Positions 51,581 to 59,891 of a stretch of 64,000 nucleotides of DNA are shown one piece after another. Below the pieces are notes generated by a model. It saw only the letters and a list, made by a program, of their open reading frames with translations. It was not told the DNA's origin and searched no databases. Every line of letters begins with the position of its first letter. The stretch's first letter is position 1. This DNA is from an uncultured Lachnospiraceae bacterium (GTDB taxonomy: Bacteria; Bacillota; Clostridia; Lachnospirales; Lachnospiraceae), in contig CAMXQE010000003.1 of assembly GCA_947246015.1 (NCBI GenBank), forward strand, positions 82,643 through 146,642, written 5' to 3'. A program made the position numbers and the translations under genes.

Positions 51581-53153
51581 TCCTTTTTATCCTTTCAACA
51601 TCGTCTCGCCATTCATCCAAATCAATCTTCTCCAATGGACGCAAAGTATAATATTTATGAAAAATATCTAACATTAAAATACTGGCCTTATTCCCCTTCA
51701 AAATATCAGAATATGGATTCTTTGATAGCTCAGCTCCCATCAAAGCCAATGCATTGATTTGCCTGTTAAATGAATTCGGAACAACCGATGGCATAGCCTG
51801 TTTTTTTCTTGTAACCAATTCAGCCAAACCAATATCACTCAGATATGAAAGCAAGAAGCATCTTAATAAAAGTTTCGTTTTATCTCCATCGCACAGCCAT
51901 TCCATCGGAACGTCTTTTATCACCTTATAAAGAGAACCTGACATAAATGTTGGATAATTCAACATATCAAACGCCTTAGCTGAATGCTCCACGCAACTCA
52001 AATGATAATTTGTAAGAGCAGTCCCCTGAAGGAAGTAGTATGCCATTTCCCGGTAAAATGACCGTTCTTCAGTATCTGGGAACATTGTATTAATAACAGT
52101 CTGTACGTTTGTATGTTTAGTCAATGATTTTAATCTGTCTACAAACCCAAACGTATGCGTCAATTGCCAATAATAACCGCCAAGAATTTCATCCGCGCCT
52201 TCTCCCGGAAAGATTATTTCGTATCCCATCTTTTTAACTTCATCACATAACAAATAATAGGCAAAACCTCCTAACGGAGAAAAAATGCCTTCAAGTTCAA
52301 GATTTTCAATGCTATTAAGAAACTCTGGCAACTTATATAAAGCCTTCGTCTCATCAAACCTAATAATAGTATGATTGCTCTTAATGCACGTCGCCAGCTG
52401 TTTTGCAAAATATACATCTTCTGTATTATTCTCAGAAGCAAAAGATATAGTATCTATTTTTCCTATACTTTCACTTGCAGCAATAGCTAAAGCAGATGAA
52501 TCCATTCCACCCGATAATAAAAATGCCTTTGCACCTTTAATACCTGCTGCAGATGCCACCACTTCTTTAAATGTTGCAGAAAACGCTTCATACGCGTCAT
52601 CAAAAGAATTAAAACGATCCTTATCTCCAGATAAAATCGTATCTCGGTCTATATTAAAATTGCCATCTTTCCAAGACATTCTAAAATTTCTTGGAATCTG
52701 TTTAATATGAGCAAATAAAGTCTTCTCCTGCGACAAAATATAACCTAATGTTGCCGATTCAATTAGCGCGTTCTCATCATAGCGTTCAACTCCTTCAATT
52801 GGAAGGGATAATATAAACCGAATATCTGACGAAAAGTAAAAGCCATTATTTACCAAACAATAATATAGGGTTCTTGTTCCCCAATGATCTCTTTTCGCAA
52901 AAAACTCCTGCTTGTTCATTTTTATGATTGTCATCATCGAATAGGCTTCTGAGCTATCGCACTTGCCGATTTCTATCTCTGTTGAGTCTTCGGATATTTC
53001 ACTCAAAAAGTCCTTAGAAACAACAATGGTGTACCTCTCGTTGTCGATAGATACACCGTTAGTAATAGTCTCTTTATAAGCATCACCCATTGTCTTTGCA
53101 GTTGGTTTTGTACCAGAAAACGACCAAAACCCTATAAAACCCTTTATGGACAT
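51558..53153 (-). CDS. Asparagine-synthetase-like ATP-dependent amide-bond enzyme
   Basis: The 531-aa protein has an N-terminal glutaminase-like domain without the catalytic Cys2 (it begins SIKGFIGFWSF), so it cannot use glutamine in the usual way. The C-terminal synthetase domain has the PP-loop SGGMDSSALA and GEGADEILGGY. In lasso peptides, homologues (McjC) adenylate a side chain and close a macrolactam. AGGAG is 9 bp before the ATG. It follows the PqqD-like gene by 12 bp. Confidence 0.86.
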   Translation of the reverse strand: MSIKGFIGFWSFSGTKPTAKTMGDAYKETITNGVSIDNERYTIVVSKDFLSEISEDSTEIEIGKCDSSEAYSMMTIIKMNKQEFFAKRDHWGTRTLYYCLVNNGFYFSSDIRFILSLPIEGVERYDENALIESATLGYILSQEKTLFAHIKQIPRNFRMSWKDGNFNIDRDTILSGDKDRFNSFDDAYEAFSATFKEVVASAAGIKGAKAFLLSGGMDSSALAIAASESIGKIDTISFASENNTEDVYFAKQLATCIKSNHTIIRFDETKALYKLPEFLNSIENLELEGIFSPLGGFAYYLLCDEVKKMGYEIIFPGEGADEILGGYYWQLTHTFGFVDRLKSLTKHTNVQTVINTMFPDTEERSFYREMAYYFLQGTALTNYHLSCVEHSAKAFDMLNYPTFMSGSLYKVIKDVPMEWLCDGDKTKLLLRCFLLSYLSDIGLAELVTRKKQAMPSVVPNSFNRQINALALMGAELSKNPYSDILKGNKASILMLDIFHKYYTLRPLEKIDLDEWRDDVERIKRNEYFIHW

Positions 53154-53165
53154 TGTTTTTAACTC

Positions 53166-53450
53166 CTATTTTACAATAATCAATCCTGCTTCATACAAAG
53201 AAATCACATACTCCGCTAAATCTGCTGAAATTTGTTCCTTCTCGGCATTATATTCTGATGCTATTTTATCAACGGTTTCATCAAATTTATATCCCTTTTT
53301 GATCATATCAACAATCTCATATTCCATTTCTGAGAGATTATACTGTTTTCCTGATTCACTATCTAAAATAAAAAAAGTCTCACCTAAAATATTTCTTACA
53401 GATGCATTTTTCTTCATCTCAAATATACTATCTTCTCTTATTTCCAACAT
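53166..53450 (-). CDS. PqqD-like leader-peptide recognition protein
   Basis: The 94-aa protein fits the RRE/PqqD fold: RNILGETFFILDSESGKQYN, then LSEMEYEIVDMIKKG and a helical end. Such proteins bind the leader of the precursor and hand it to modifying enzymes. It overlaps the radical SAM/SPASM gene by 13 bp and lies directly before the asparagine-synthetase-like gene, as B1 and C genes do in lasso clusters. Confidence 0.85.
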   Translation of the reverse strand: MLEIREDSIFEMKKNASVRNILGETFFILDSESGKQYNLSEMEYEIVDMIKKGYKFDETVDKIASEYNAEKEQISADLAEYVISLYEAGLIIVK

Positions 53451-54445
53451 TGTGGATCCTCCTGCATAAAATCTCCAGTAGCTAAATAGGCCATTGATCT
53501 ACATCCCCTACACTCAAGAAAATGTTTGCATCCATTACATTTACCCTTATAGTTACTGTAATCTCTCAACTGCCATAGCACTTCTGAATTAAACCAAGTA
53601 TTCACAATGCCATCTTTCAATACATTTCCGATAGGAATAGGTAGTCTTCTACAAGGTAAAATGGTTGCATCTGGCAAAATCGTAAGTGCGCTAACGCCTG
53701 CTGAACACATCGCACCAACAGTATTATCATCACTACATAAACAATAAAGTGTTCTGTATAATAACAAATGTGGAACCTTAATCTTGAAGGCTTGCTCAGT
53801 CATGTAATCAAAAATCTTCTTTGTTTCCTCTTTTGAAAGAATCCAACTTGTATTACTTTCACCCTGACCTTCAGGCATAAAACGTTCTAAGGCAAAATAA
53901 TCCACTTCAAGAATACCTAAAAGTTCAATCAAATCAGGAATCAAATCCATATTATTTCTTGTTAATGTAGTCATTACACTCATTACAAAACCATTTGCTT
54001 TTAGCTTCTTAATGGCATTTGTAACTCTCTCAAAATCTCCGTCACCTCTGACTGCATCATGAGATTCCGGTGTAGGTCCTTCCATAGAAACCTGAATTCG
54101 TCGAAGTTTTGTATATTTCTTTAATCTAACAATATCATCATCATTAATTAGTGTACCATTTGTGAGAATATCATAATGAGCTACTCTCTCACATTTTTCT
54201 TCCACATAATCCAATAAGTAGAATAAATCTTCTTTACGAGTAAATGGTTCTCCGCCAGTAATTGACATGCTACTGTGAAAATTCCACTTTTCAAGAGCCT
54301 CCTCAATCTGATTAGCAATTTGAAGTAATTGCTCAGTTGTCATTTCATTTTTTTTGTCATAATCAGCATGATAACAATGTTTGCATCTGTTATTACATAC
54401 ATTTGTTATATGCCACTGAAAATAAAAATCAGTATTTTCAATCAT
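53438..54445 (-). CDS. Radical SAM/SPASM enzyme 2 of the RiPP operon
   Basis: The 335-aa protein has C17-x3-C21-x2-C24 (VCNNRCKHC), GGEPFT and a SPASM domain with cysteines at CSAG, CRRLPIP, CNGCKHFLECRGC and the final DPQC. It resembles PqqE- and sactipeptide-type maturases that install bonds on a RRE-bound precursor. It follows the first radical SAM gene by 9 bp. Confidence 0.9.
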   Translation of the reverse strand: MIENTDFYFQWHITNVCNNRCKHCYHADYDKKNEMTTEQLLQIANQIEEALEKWNFHSSMSITGGEPFTRKEDLFYLLDYVEEKCERVAHYDILTNGTLINDDDIVRLKKYTKLRRIQVSMEGPTPESHDAVRGDGDFERVTNAIKKLKANGFVMSVMTTLTRNNMDLIPDLIELLGILEVDYFALERFMPEGQGESNTSWILSKEETKKIFDYMTEQAFKIKVPHLLLYRTLYCLCSDDNTVGAMCSAGVSALTILPDATILPCRRLPIPIGNVLKDGIVNTWFNSEVLWQLRDYSNYKGKCNGCKHFLECRGCRSMAYLATGDFMQEDPQCWK

Positions 54446-54454
54446 AATATAAAT

Positions 54455-55354
54455 TTAAGCCTCCGTATAATTTGCCATCAAATACTTTGGACATTCACCC
54501 ACAAGACTACATTGATGACATTTTTCTTTTAGCAATGCTGGTGCTTTCTCACCAATTGCAATTATTCCTTTTGTGTTCAAGCAGATAATATTGATTTCTT
54601 CGACTACTTCCTGATGTTCGGCAAGTCTTTCTTCAAGGCACAACGGAAAATCTCTAAATGTAATCTCATATGATGCGCTATCACAGCTATTTATTACTTC
54701 AGACAGTACATTTTTATATTCATCAACCTTAAACTTCAATTCATCATGATAGTAAGCATTCCCATGATGAATATAATGTGTAAATGTCAGTTTATCGATA
54801 GGAATTCCATTCTTTGAAAACATCTGTGCAATTTGTGGCATATCATCAATATTTAACGCACACACAACCGAATTAATAGTAACTTTCAAGCCTCTATTCG
54901 ACAACTGTCTTATTGCCCCTAATGTATTGTCCAAACTCCCCTGAACACCTGTTAGCCTATCATGCACTTCCTTCGTCGAACCATGAATCGAAGTCGCAAC
55001 ACTTTTAATTCCTAGATCGCAAATCATATTGATTGTTTTGCAACTATCTTTGTAATCACAGCAAGTAGAAAGAACAATACTATCGCAATAATTTTGTGCT
55101 AACCTAACAATATCAGAGAAATCTTTTCTAAGTGTAGGTTCCCCTCCAGCAATATACAATTTTGTTATGTCGCCATACTCAGTAATGTATTGCAATATTG
55201 CCGACTTTATATCGGAAAGAACAGGCAATGATTCATTACTGTCACCTGGTTCCATTCGTTCCATACAAAACATACAGTTATGATCACAAAGCCTATCGTA
55301 TCCATCAAGATATTTTGCAACATGAATCACAGCGACATTTTCTCTGCTACTCAT
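54455..55354 (-). CDS. Radical SAM enzyme 1 of the RiPP operon
   Basis: The 299-aa protein has C23-x3-C27-x2-C30 (CDHNCMFC) and AGGEPT. Its C-terminal half has a short Cys pair region (EKCHQCSLVGECPKY) that may bind one auxiliary cluster. It is the first enzyme gene after the attenuator hairpin; GAGGAG precedes the ATG. Confidence 0.88.
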   Translation of the reverse strand: MSSRENVAVIHVAKYLDGYDRLCDHNCMFCMERMEPGDSNESLPVLSDIKSAILQYITEYGDITKLYIAGGEPTLRKDFSDIVRLAQNYCDSIVLSTCCDYKDSCKTINMICDLGIKSVATSIHGSTKEVHDRLTGVQGSLDNTLGAIRQLSNRGLKVTINSVVCALNIDDMPQIAQMFSKNGIPIDKLTFTHYIHHGNAYYHDELKFKVDEYKNVLSEVINSCDSASYEITFRDFPLCLEERLAEHQEVVEEINIICLNTKGIIAIGEKAPALLKEKCHQCSLVGECPKYLMANYTEA

Positions 55355-55373
55355 ATGTCACAACTCTCCTCTT

Positions 55374-55416
55374 AAAAAATAATGCAGGACGACTTGACAG
55401 CGTCAGCCCCCTGCAT
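55374..55416 (-). terminator. Attenuator-like terminator between precursor gene and enzyme genes
   Basis: On the minus strand a stem ATGCAGG / CCTGCAT with inner GACG / CGTC is followed by TATTTTTTAAG. It lies 31 bp after the precursor stop and before the radical SAM operon. Partial read-through would give much more precursor than enzyme, the usual logic of RiPP clusters. Confidence 0.75.
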
Positions 55417-55446
55417 CCTCTCGCCCAATAATTGAAATTGTAAACA

Positions 55447-55578
55447 TTAGCCTCTGCATCCATGACATGATGAACACTGGTTGCATGTTACCGCACCCTT
55501 AACATGAACCTTTACAACATCAAAAACAAAACTGCTTTTCTCCTGAGCCTTTAATACTGGTTTTTTGTATTCTTTCAT
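55447..55578 (-). CDS. Candidate RiPP precursor peptide (43 aa, CX2CX2CX2C core)
   Basis: An AAAGGAG site lies 8 bp before the ATG at 55578. The 43-aa peptide has a charged leader (residues 1-14, with Y4-x2-P7 as in leaders read by PqqD-like proteins), a hydrophobic middle (S15-V30, FVFDVVKVHV) and a C-terminal core with cysteines at 32, 35, 38 and 41 in CNQCSSCHGC followed by RG. It is too short for ordinary gene calling. It precedes two radical SAM enzymes and a PqqD-like protein, so I read it as their substrate. A small Fe-S or zinc peptide is the main alternative. Confidence 0.8.
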   Translation of the reverse strand: MKEYKKPVLKAQEKSSFVFDVVKVHVKGAVTCNQCSSCHGCRG

Positions 55579-55628
55579 TTTTAATCTCCTTTCACAAAAC
55601 ATTTACCGTGTGCAACTCAATTTATAAA

Positions 55629-55657
55629 ACGATATCACTTTTTTTTAAAATTGTCAA
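55629..55657 (-). promoter_or_regulatory. Promoter of the RiPP operon
   Basis: On the minus strand TTGACA (55652-55657) is followed after 17 bp by TATCGT (55629-55634), about 50 bp before the precursor start. The rest of the 345-bp gap up to the relaxase gene is AT-rich and shows no gene. Confidence 0.65.
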
Positions 55658-55923
55658 GGAAAAATTTACAAAAAATATTAGATAACTTTATTTTTTAAAT
55701 CCGTAAATCCCTTATAAATTCAAGCTTTATTGGTATAATTTTTGCTGATAAATTTTCATTTATAATTTCATAATTTAGCACATTTTAAGTACCATTCATA
55801 AACAAAAATACAGAACTTCTGAAAGATTCCAATTTTGCTTGAAGAAAAAATCATACCATAAAATATAATCCGTTCCATAATTTTGAATCAATATTGTGTA
55901 ATAAAATTATTGGAGCAAGTATT

Positions 55924-57612
55924 CTACCTCGCTCCTTTATCTTTCTGTCTTGCCTGATACACCCTGCCTGCTTTTCTTTCTTTTATAACCTGCTCTTTTT
56001 GCCTGAGCCTGTTCCTGACACTCCATGTATCCACAGCCCTTTCTCCGTAAGTTTTCTCGTACTCCGCACAAGCCACTTCATAATCATGATTCTCTTTCTT
56101 TGCCGCATTGAGTTCCTTATAAAATGCCTGCACAGAGTCGAAGTTATATTCCCTGACAATAGAGGAAAGCCTCCTTTTCATATTGGAAATCTGGAAGTCA
56201 AGACTGTCAATCTCCTGTTGTAACTCCTTGCGTCTGCCGCCTTTGAAAATACCCATACATTCAGACAATTCTTTTTTCAGCATATCCCTTTCTTTCTCTC
56301 GCCCGAAAATTGCCTTGTTCTGGTCTTTCAGCCTTCCCTCAATCTCTTTCAGGCGGGGATATTTACTCGCAAGTACAGACATTTTGGGCTGCGATGGTCT
56401 TTCTGCTGTCTTCCCAGTTTTAACCGAAACAGGCTCTTGTTCTGCCGTTATCTGCTTGATGATGCTTTCTTTTTTTATGGGATTAGCCGCTGAATGTTCT
56501 CCATTCTTTTTCATATCCAATCCCCGATATGGATTCACGGGAAACGGTATCTTTTTTCTTCCCAGCTGGAATGTCAGATTATCCCCTGCATGAATACGGC
56601 TGTCCATTTCCTTTGATTTTTCCTTAGCGGCACTAACATCAATATCAATCACTTTCTCCGCTATATCCAACACTTTCCGCACTGTTTTCGCAATCAGAAG
56701 TTCTAATAACAGAATCGCTGCCCTGACAATCTCCCCGAACAGCTCCGGCTTTTGTCCGTTCTGCTCCACGGATTCCTTTACTTTGTCCGTTATCTCCGCT
56801 TTTTTAAGTTCCACAATCTCCGCATCCGATACGCCGCTTACAATCGCACGGTCAACGGTTCTGTTCTATTCCATGCGGATTTCATTGTCTGTTTTGATTT
56901 CCTCCGCTTTTGAGTTATTTTTGCCAACCTTCTTTGTCGCAAGATATGGGCCGTTTTTATCGAAAATACTGAGCCTGTCCTTATCATCAAGCACCATCTT
57001 ATTGATTAAATCCGTATAAAACACTTTTACCCCGTCTAAAAAGGATTCCTGCTTAAAGCGTTCATCTTTAGTAGTGAAAATCTTACGCTCATAAACTTCG
57101 CCTTTTTTAATGATTTTACAGCCTTTGCGGATATTTCCATCCCCATCAAGAATCTCTTTCTTTGTCCTCACATGACACCCACGCTCATCATAGAACATAT
57201 TCCGTGTAGCTGTTTTTTCTGTCGGCTGTTCCAGCCGCTTTCTCTCCGCAAATATCATATGGATATGCAGGTTTGTTTTCCGCTTGTTGTGATGAAGCGC
57301 AGCAAAGCACTCCACGCCGTACTTTTCTTTAAATTCGTCTACCATTTTTTTCAAAAGATAATCATGGTCATAATTGATAAAACTCTCCGGCAGCGCAACC
57401 ATCAGCTCCCTTGCCTCAATGCACTTCCCATTCGTGCCGCTTTTTTCAAATTCTTCCTGATTACATTTGGCAAGTTCCTGCCAAAATACCCTGTCCGGCT
57501 CCGTTGCATAAACTTCATAAAGATACTCCTGCTTGGCGTGGCTTGAAATATAAGTGATGCGCCCTGACAAGTCATGCAGCTTTGCCATTTCTATAAATGA
57601 ATTTCTTCTCAT
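55924..57612 (-). pseudogene. MobA/MobL relaxase interrupted by an in-frame amber codon
   Basis: From an ATG at 57612 (AAAGGAA upstream) the frame encodes a relaxase N-terminus with the His motif LHIHMIFAERK. It stops at TAG (56866-56868) after RME, then stays open in the same frame (NRTVDRAIVSG...) to 55924. One CAG-to-TAG change explains it. The C-terminal part has a coiled coil. Either the relaxase is inactive, a suppressor reads through, or the second part restarts at GTG (56814). The reading frame upstream of 57612 (to 57900) is not coding. Confidence 0.82.
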
Positions 57613-58368
57613 AAACGTTGTTCCTTTCCTTTGGTGGATACTCCTGCCGCCATAACTTTCTTTGAGAGCAGCCCTTATAGGGCGGCTGGCTGTGAACCGA
57701 TGCCCGTATCCGGGCAGTTTACGGCTGTTGCTTTCTGACAGCCGCAGGGGGCTTCGTTCTGCGAAGTTCCCCCTGCGATGCTGCACATCTGCCCTGAAAT
57801 GTAGCCGTAAGCAGCAGAGCCGTCCATGCGCCCGTCCTCTGGGCGGCATGGAGAAATACAGTCCGGCTTTTTCGGACTGTATAAATTTGCACCTGCGCAA
57901 ATTTGCCCCCGGCAGGGCGAAATCCCCGGAGCATAAACCGAAGGTTTGTGCGTAGGGTGTATTTCGCTCTCAAACGCCGAGGGCTTAGGGGAGAGCTTGC
58001 GCTCTCCCCGGAAATCAGCTTCTGACACTCCCCGAACCACTCCAAAGCAGTTCGTAGGGCAGATACTTCACGGACATCAAAAAACCGCCTGCCTGAAAAC
58101 TGGTATTCCAGCTTCAAAACAGACGGCTACATTTGCACCTTTATTTGCGGCCTTCCGGCTGCTTTCTGCCCTTATTTTACGGGCTTAAATGCCCGCCCTT
58201 TATCATGCAGCCTTTAACGGCTGCCCTTTGTCTTTGTTTTGTAGCCTTTCGGCTACCCTTTGTCGGTCTTTTATGAAAATATGGATACATTTATGCTCTG
58301 ATGTAAAAAAATCCACAAAAATAAGGCTACAGTAAGCCTGATTACCATAGCCCTACTCTGCAAATATA
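57613..58368. other. oriT-like region rich in inverted repeats
   Basis: This 756-bp gap upstream of the relaxase holds nested repeats: GCAGGGGG / CCCCCTGC around CTTCG / CGAAG (near 57740-57775), AGTCCG / CGGACT (near 57860), AAATTTGC / GCAAATTT (near 57885), GGGGAGAGC / GCTCTCCCC (near 57990-58010). Toward its right end are tandem short hairpins of the kind GCAGCCTTT-CGGCTGC (58206-58262). The open frames here look non-coding. The nic site is not identified. Confidence 0.5.
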
Positions 58369-58896
58369 TTAAAATGCATCAAAATCAATCAAATCATTGT
58401 CCGGCGGCTCTGTGGCATTCTTCGATACAGCTTCTTCCTGCATATCCCCTGCATTCTGCATATCTGCCGGATTGGAAACAATGAGGGAAATTACCCCACT
58501 CATTACTGCATTTTCATTATTAGTACCGTTTGCCAATGCCTGACCGTACACCATGCCGCCCTGCGTCGCTGGGTATGCACTCATAGGAACGGATAAGGGA
58601 AAAAGCTGCATCTGTGCCATATACATCCCAAAAAGTGCCGGGAGATTGGACATCACTTTCTTTTCCACCGTTTCCACAATACGCTCCGCAAAAGCGTCCT
58701 CTTTCTCCCTTGTTTCTAGATAGGGATCACGCTTTACCGCCACACAGCGGTCATAATAATCATTGACCGCTTCTATCACAAATTTATTCTGTGACTTGAA
58801 CATCTGCCGTATCTGTGGGGAGTGCAGGAGTTCCCACGCCCTGCACTCGTCCCCTTTTTCCATGTTAAAGCGGATATTGTGGTTTTTGTTTTTCAT
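58369..58896 (-). CDS. ParR-like partner of the ParM-like ATPase
   Basis: The 175-aa protein has a basic N-terminus (NKNHNIRFNMEKGDECRAWELL) with a helix-rich region like ribbon-helix-helix adaptors, followed by a long Met/Asn-rich tail ending in acidic residues (DNDLIDFDAF). It lies 14 bp after the ParM-like gene. ParR adaptors link centromere-like DNA to ParM filaments through an acidic C-terminal tail. Confidence 0.65.
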   Translation of the reverse strand: MKNKNHNIRFNMEKGDECRAWELLHSPQIRQMFKSQNKFVIEAVNDYYDRCVAVKRDPYLETREKEDAFAERIVETVEKKVMSNLPALFGMYMAQMQLFPLSVPMSAYPATQGGMVYGQALANGTNNENAVMSGVISLIVSNPADMQNAGDMQEEAVSKNATEPPDNDLIDFDAF

Positions 58897-58910
58897 TTGG
58901 ATGCACCCCC

Positions 58911-59861
58911 TTATCCGGCTGAAGCCATTGCTTTCTGCCTGCGCAGTTTCATATAGCAGAAATATTCGTAGCCTTTGGCATTCGCCCGTATATCGTGGTT
59001 GAAAGTGACATTGCTGCTGTCGTAATCCCCGGCAAGTTCCACAACCTTTGCGCCGCCGCCCATGACATACAGTTTCATAAGGTTAGGGTTGTAGCCGTGC
59101 GCTTTCAGTTCCGCAAATATCTTATCCACATAGGATTTTGCCGCTTCTTCCATGAGCTGCCGGTATTCCCCGCCTGTCCCAGTATCGCCGTAACGCAGAT
59201 AATTCTCGATGATCTCTGCCGGAAGTTCCTCCGCTTTCTTATCCAGAACATAGTCACGGATCGCCTTAAAACACTCACACACGCCAAGCCTTACCGTCCA
59301 CGATCTGCTCTCGCTCGCCTTTCCGTTATTGAGTATCATCACGTTCATTGTCCCATTGCCAATATCCGCTACCATGTGCATCCCCTTAAAATCCGGCAGG
59401 CTCTCCGCTATCGCCGCATAACACTGCGGCATGACCGTACAGTCCACAATGTCAATCACATAACGCTTTCCGGCATATCTGTAATCTACATGACGGTTCT
59501 GCATCATATATTCCCGGAACGAATCCCGCTGCGTTTGCACCCATTTAAGCGGAAGCCCCACCGCAAGGTGGATCTTCGCAGTATCAAGCCCCCTTGCTTT
59601 CAATTCCTTTGCGATGGCGGCAAGTGTGAGGATGTAATTATCATCATCCATGCTCTTTTCCGCCACGAAATCTTTATGCCCTTCGCCTATGGTGTAATAA
59701 CTGCCGTCATATTCCAGAAAGTTTCTTGTAAAAATGGGCGGCTGGTCACTCCTGCTCACGGAAGTCGGAAAACAGCACCTCGCCGTCTTATAGTTCCCAT
59801 ATCCCGCATCCACGCCTAAAATAATTGTCCCGTTCATGTTGTAATCCCTGATCTTTGTCAT
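58911..59861 (-). CDS. parM: ParM/StbA-like actin-family ATPase
   Basis: The 316-aa protein has the actin-fold motifs LGVDAGYGNYK (phosphate 1), VADIGNGTMNV (phosphate 2) and YVMGGGAKVV (adenosine). It forms filaments that separate plasmid copies. GAGGAC lies 8 bp before the ATG at 59861. Finding it in an integrated element implies an extrachromosomal phase. Confidence 0.88.
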   Translation of the reverse strand: MTKIRDYNMNGTIILGVDAGYGNYKTARCCFPTSVSRSDQPPIFTRNFLEYDGSYYTIGEGHKDFVAEKSMDDDNYILTLAAIAKELKARGLDTAKIHLAVGLPLKWVQTQRDSFREYMMQNRHVDYRYAGKRYVIDIVDCTVMPQCYAAIAESLPDFKGMHMVADIGNGTMNVMILNNGKASESRSWTVRLGVCECFKAIRDYVLDKKAEELPAEIIENYLRYGDTGTGGEYRQLMEEAAKSYVDKIFAELKAHGYNPNLMKLYVMGGGAKVVELAGDYDSSNVTFNHDIRANAKGYEYFCYMKLRRQKAMASAG

Positions 59862-59891
59862 ATAAAAAGTCCTCTCTTTCACATTATTTTG

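Noticed and set aside
45706..55578. Calling the operon a lasso peptide cluster
   Set aside because: No B2 transglutaminase-like protease, no transporter, and the peptide core lacks the Asp/Glu needed for the ring.
55447..55578. Reading the 43-aa peptide as a ferredoxin
   Set aside because: The spacing is CX2CX2CX2C with no following CP and no second motif, and the peptide is too short; the neighbours are peptide maturases.
57613..57900. N-terminal extension of the relaxase frame
   Set aside because: Low-complexity translation and a good ribosome binding site before the ATG at 57612.
57613..58117. Open frames of 120-132 codons upstream of the relaxase
   Set aside because: They run through nested palindromes, lack family features and have odd composition; more likely oriT DNA.
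58995..59819. 274-codon open frame on the plus strand
   Set aside because: Antisense shadow of the ParM-like gene.
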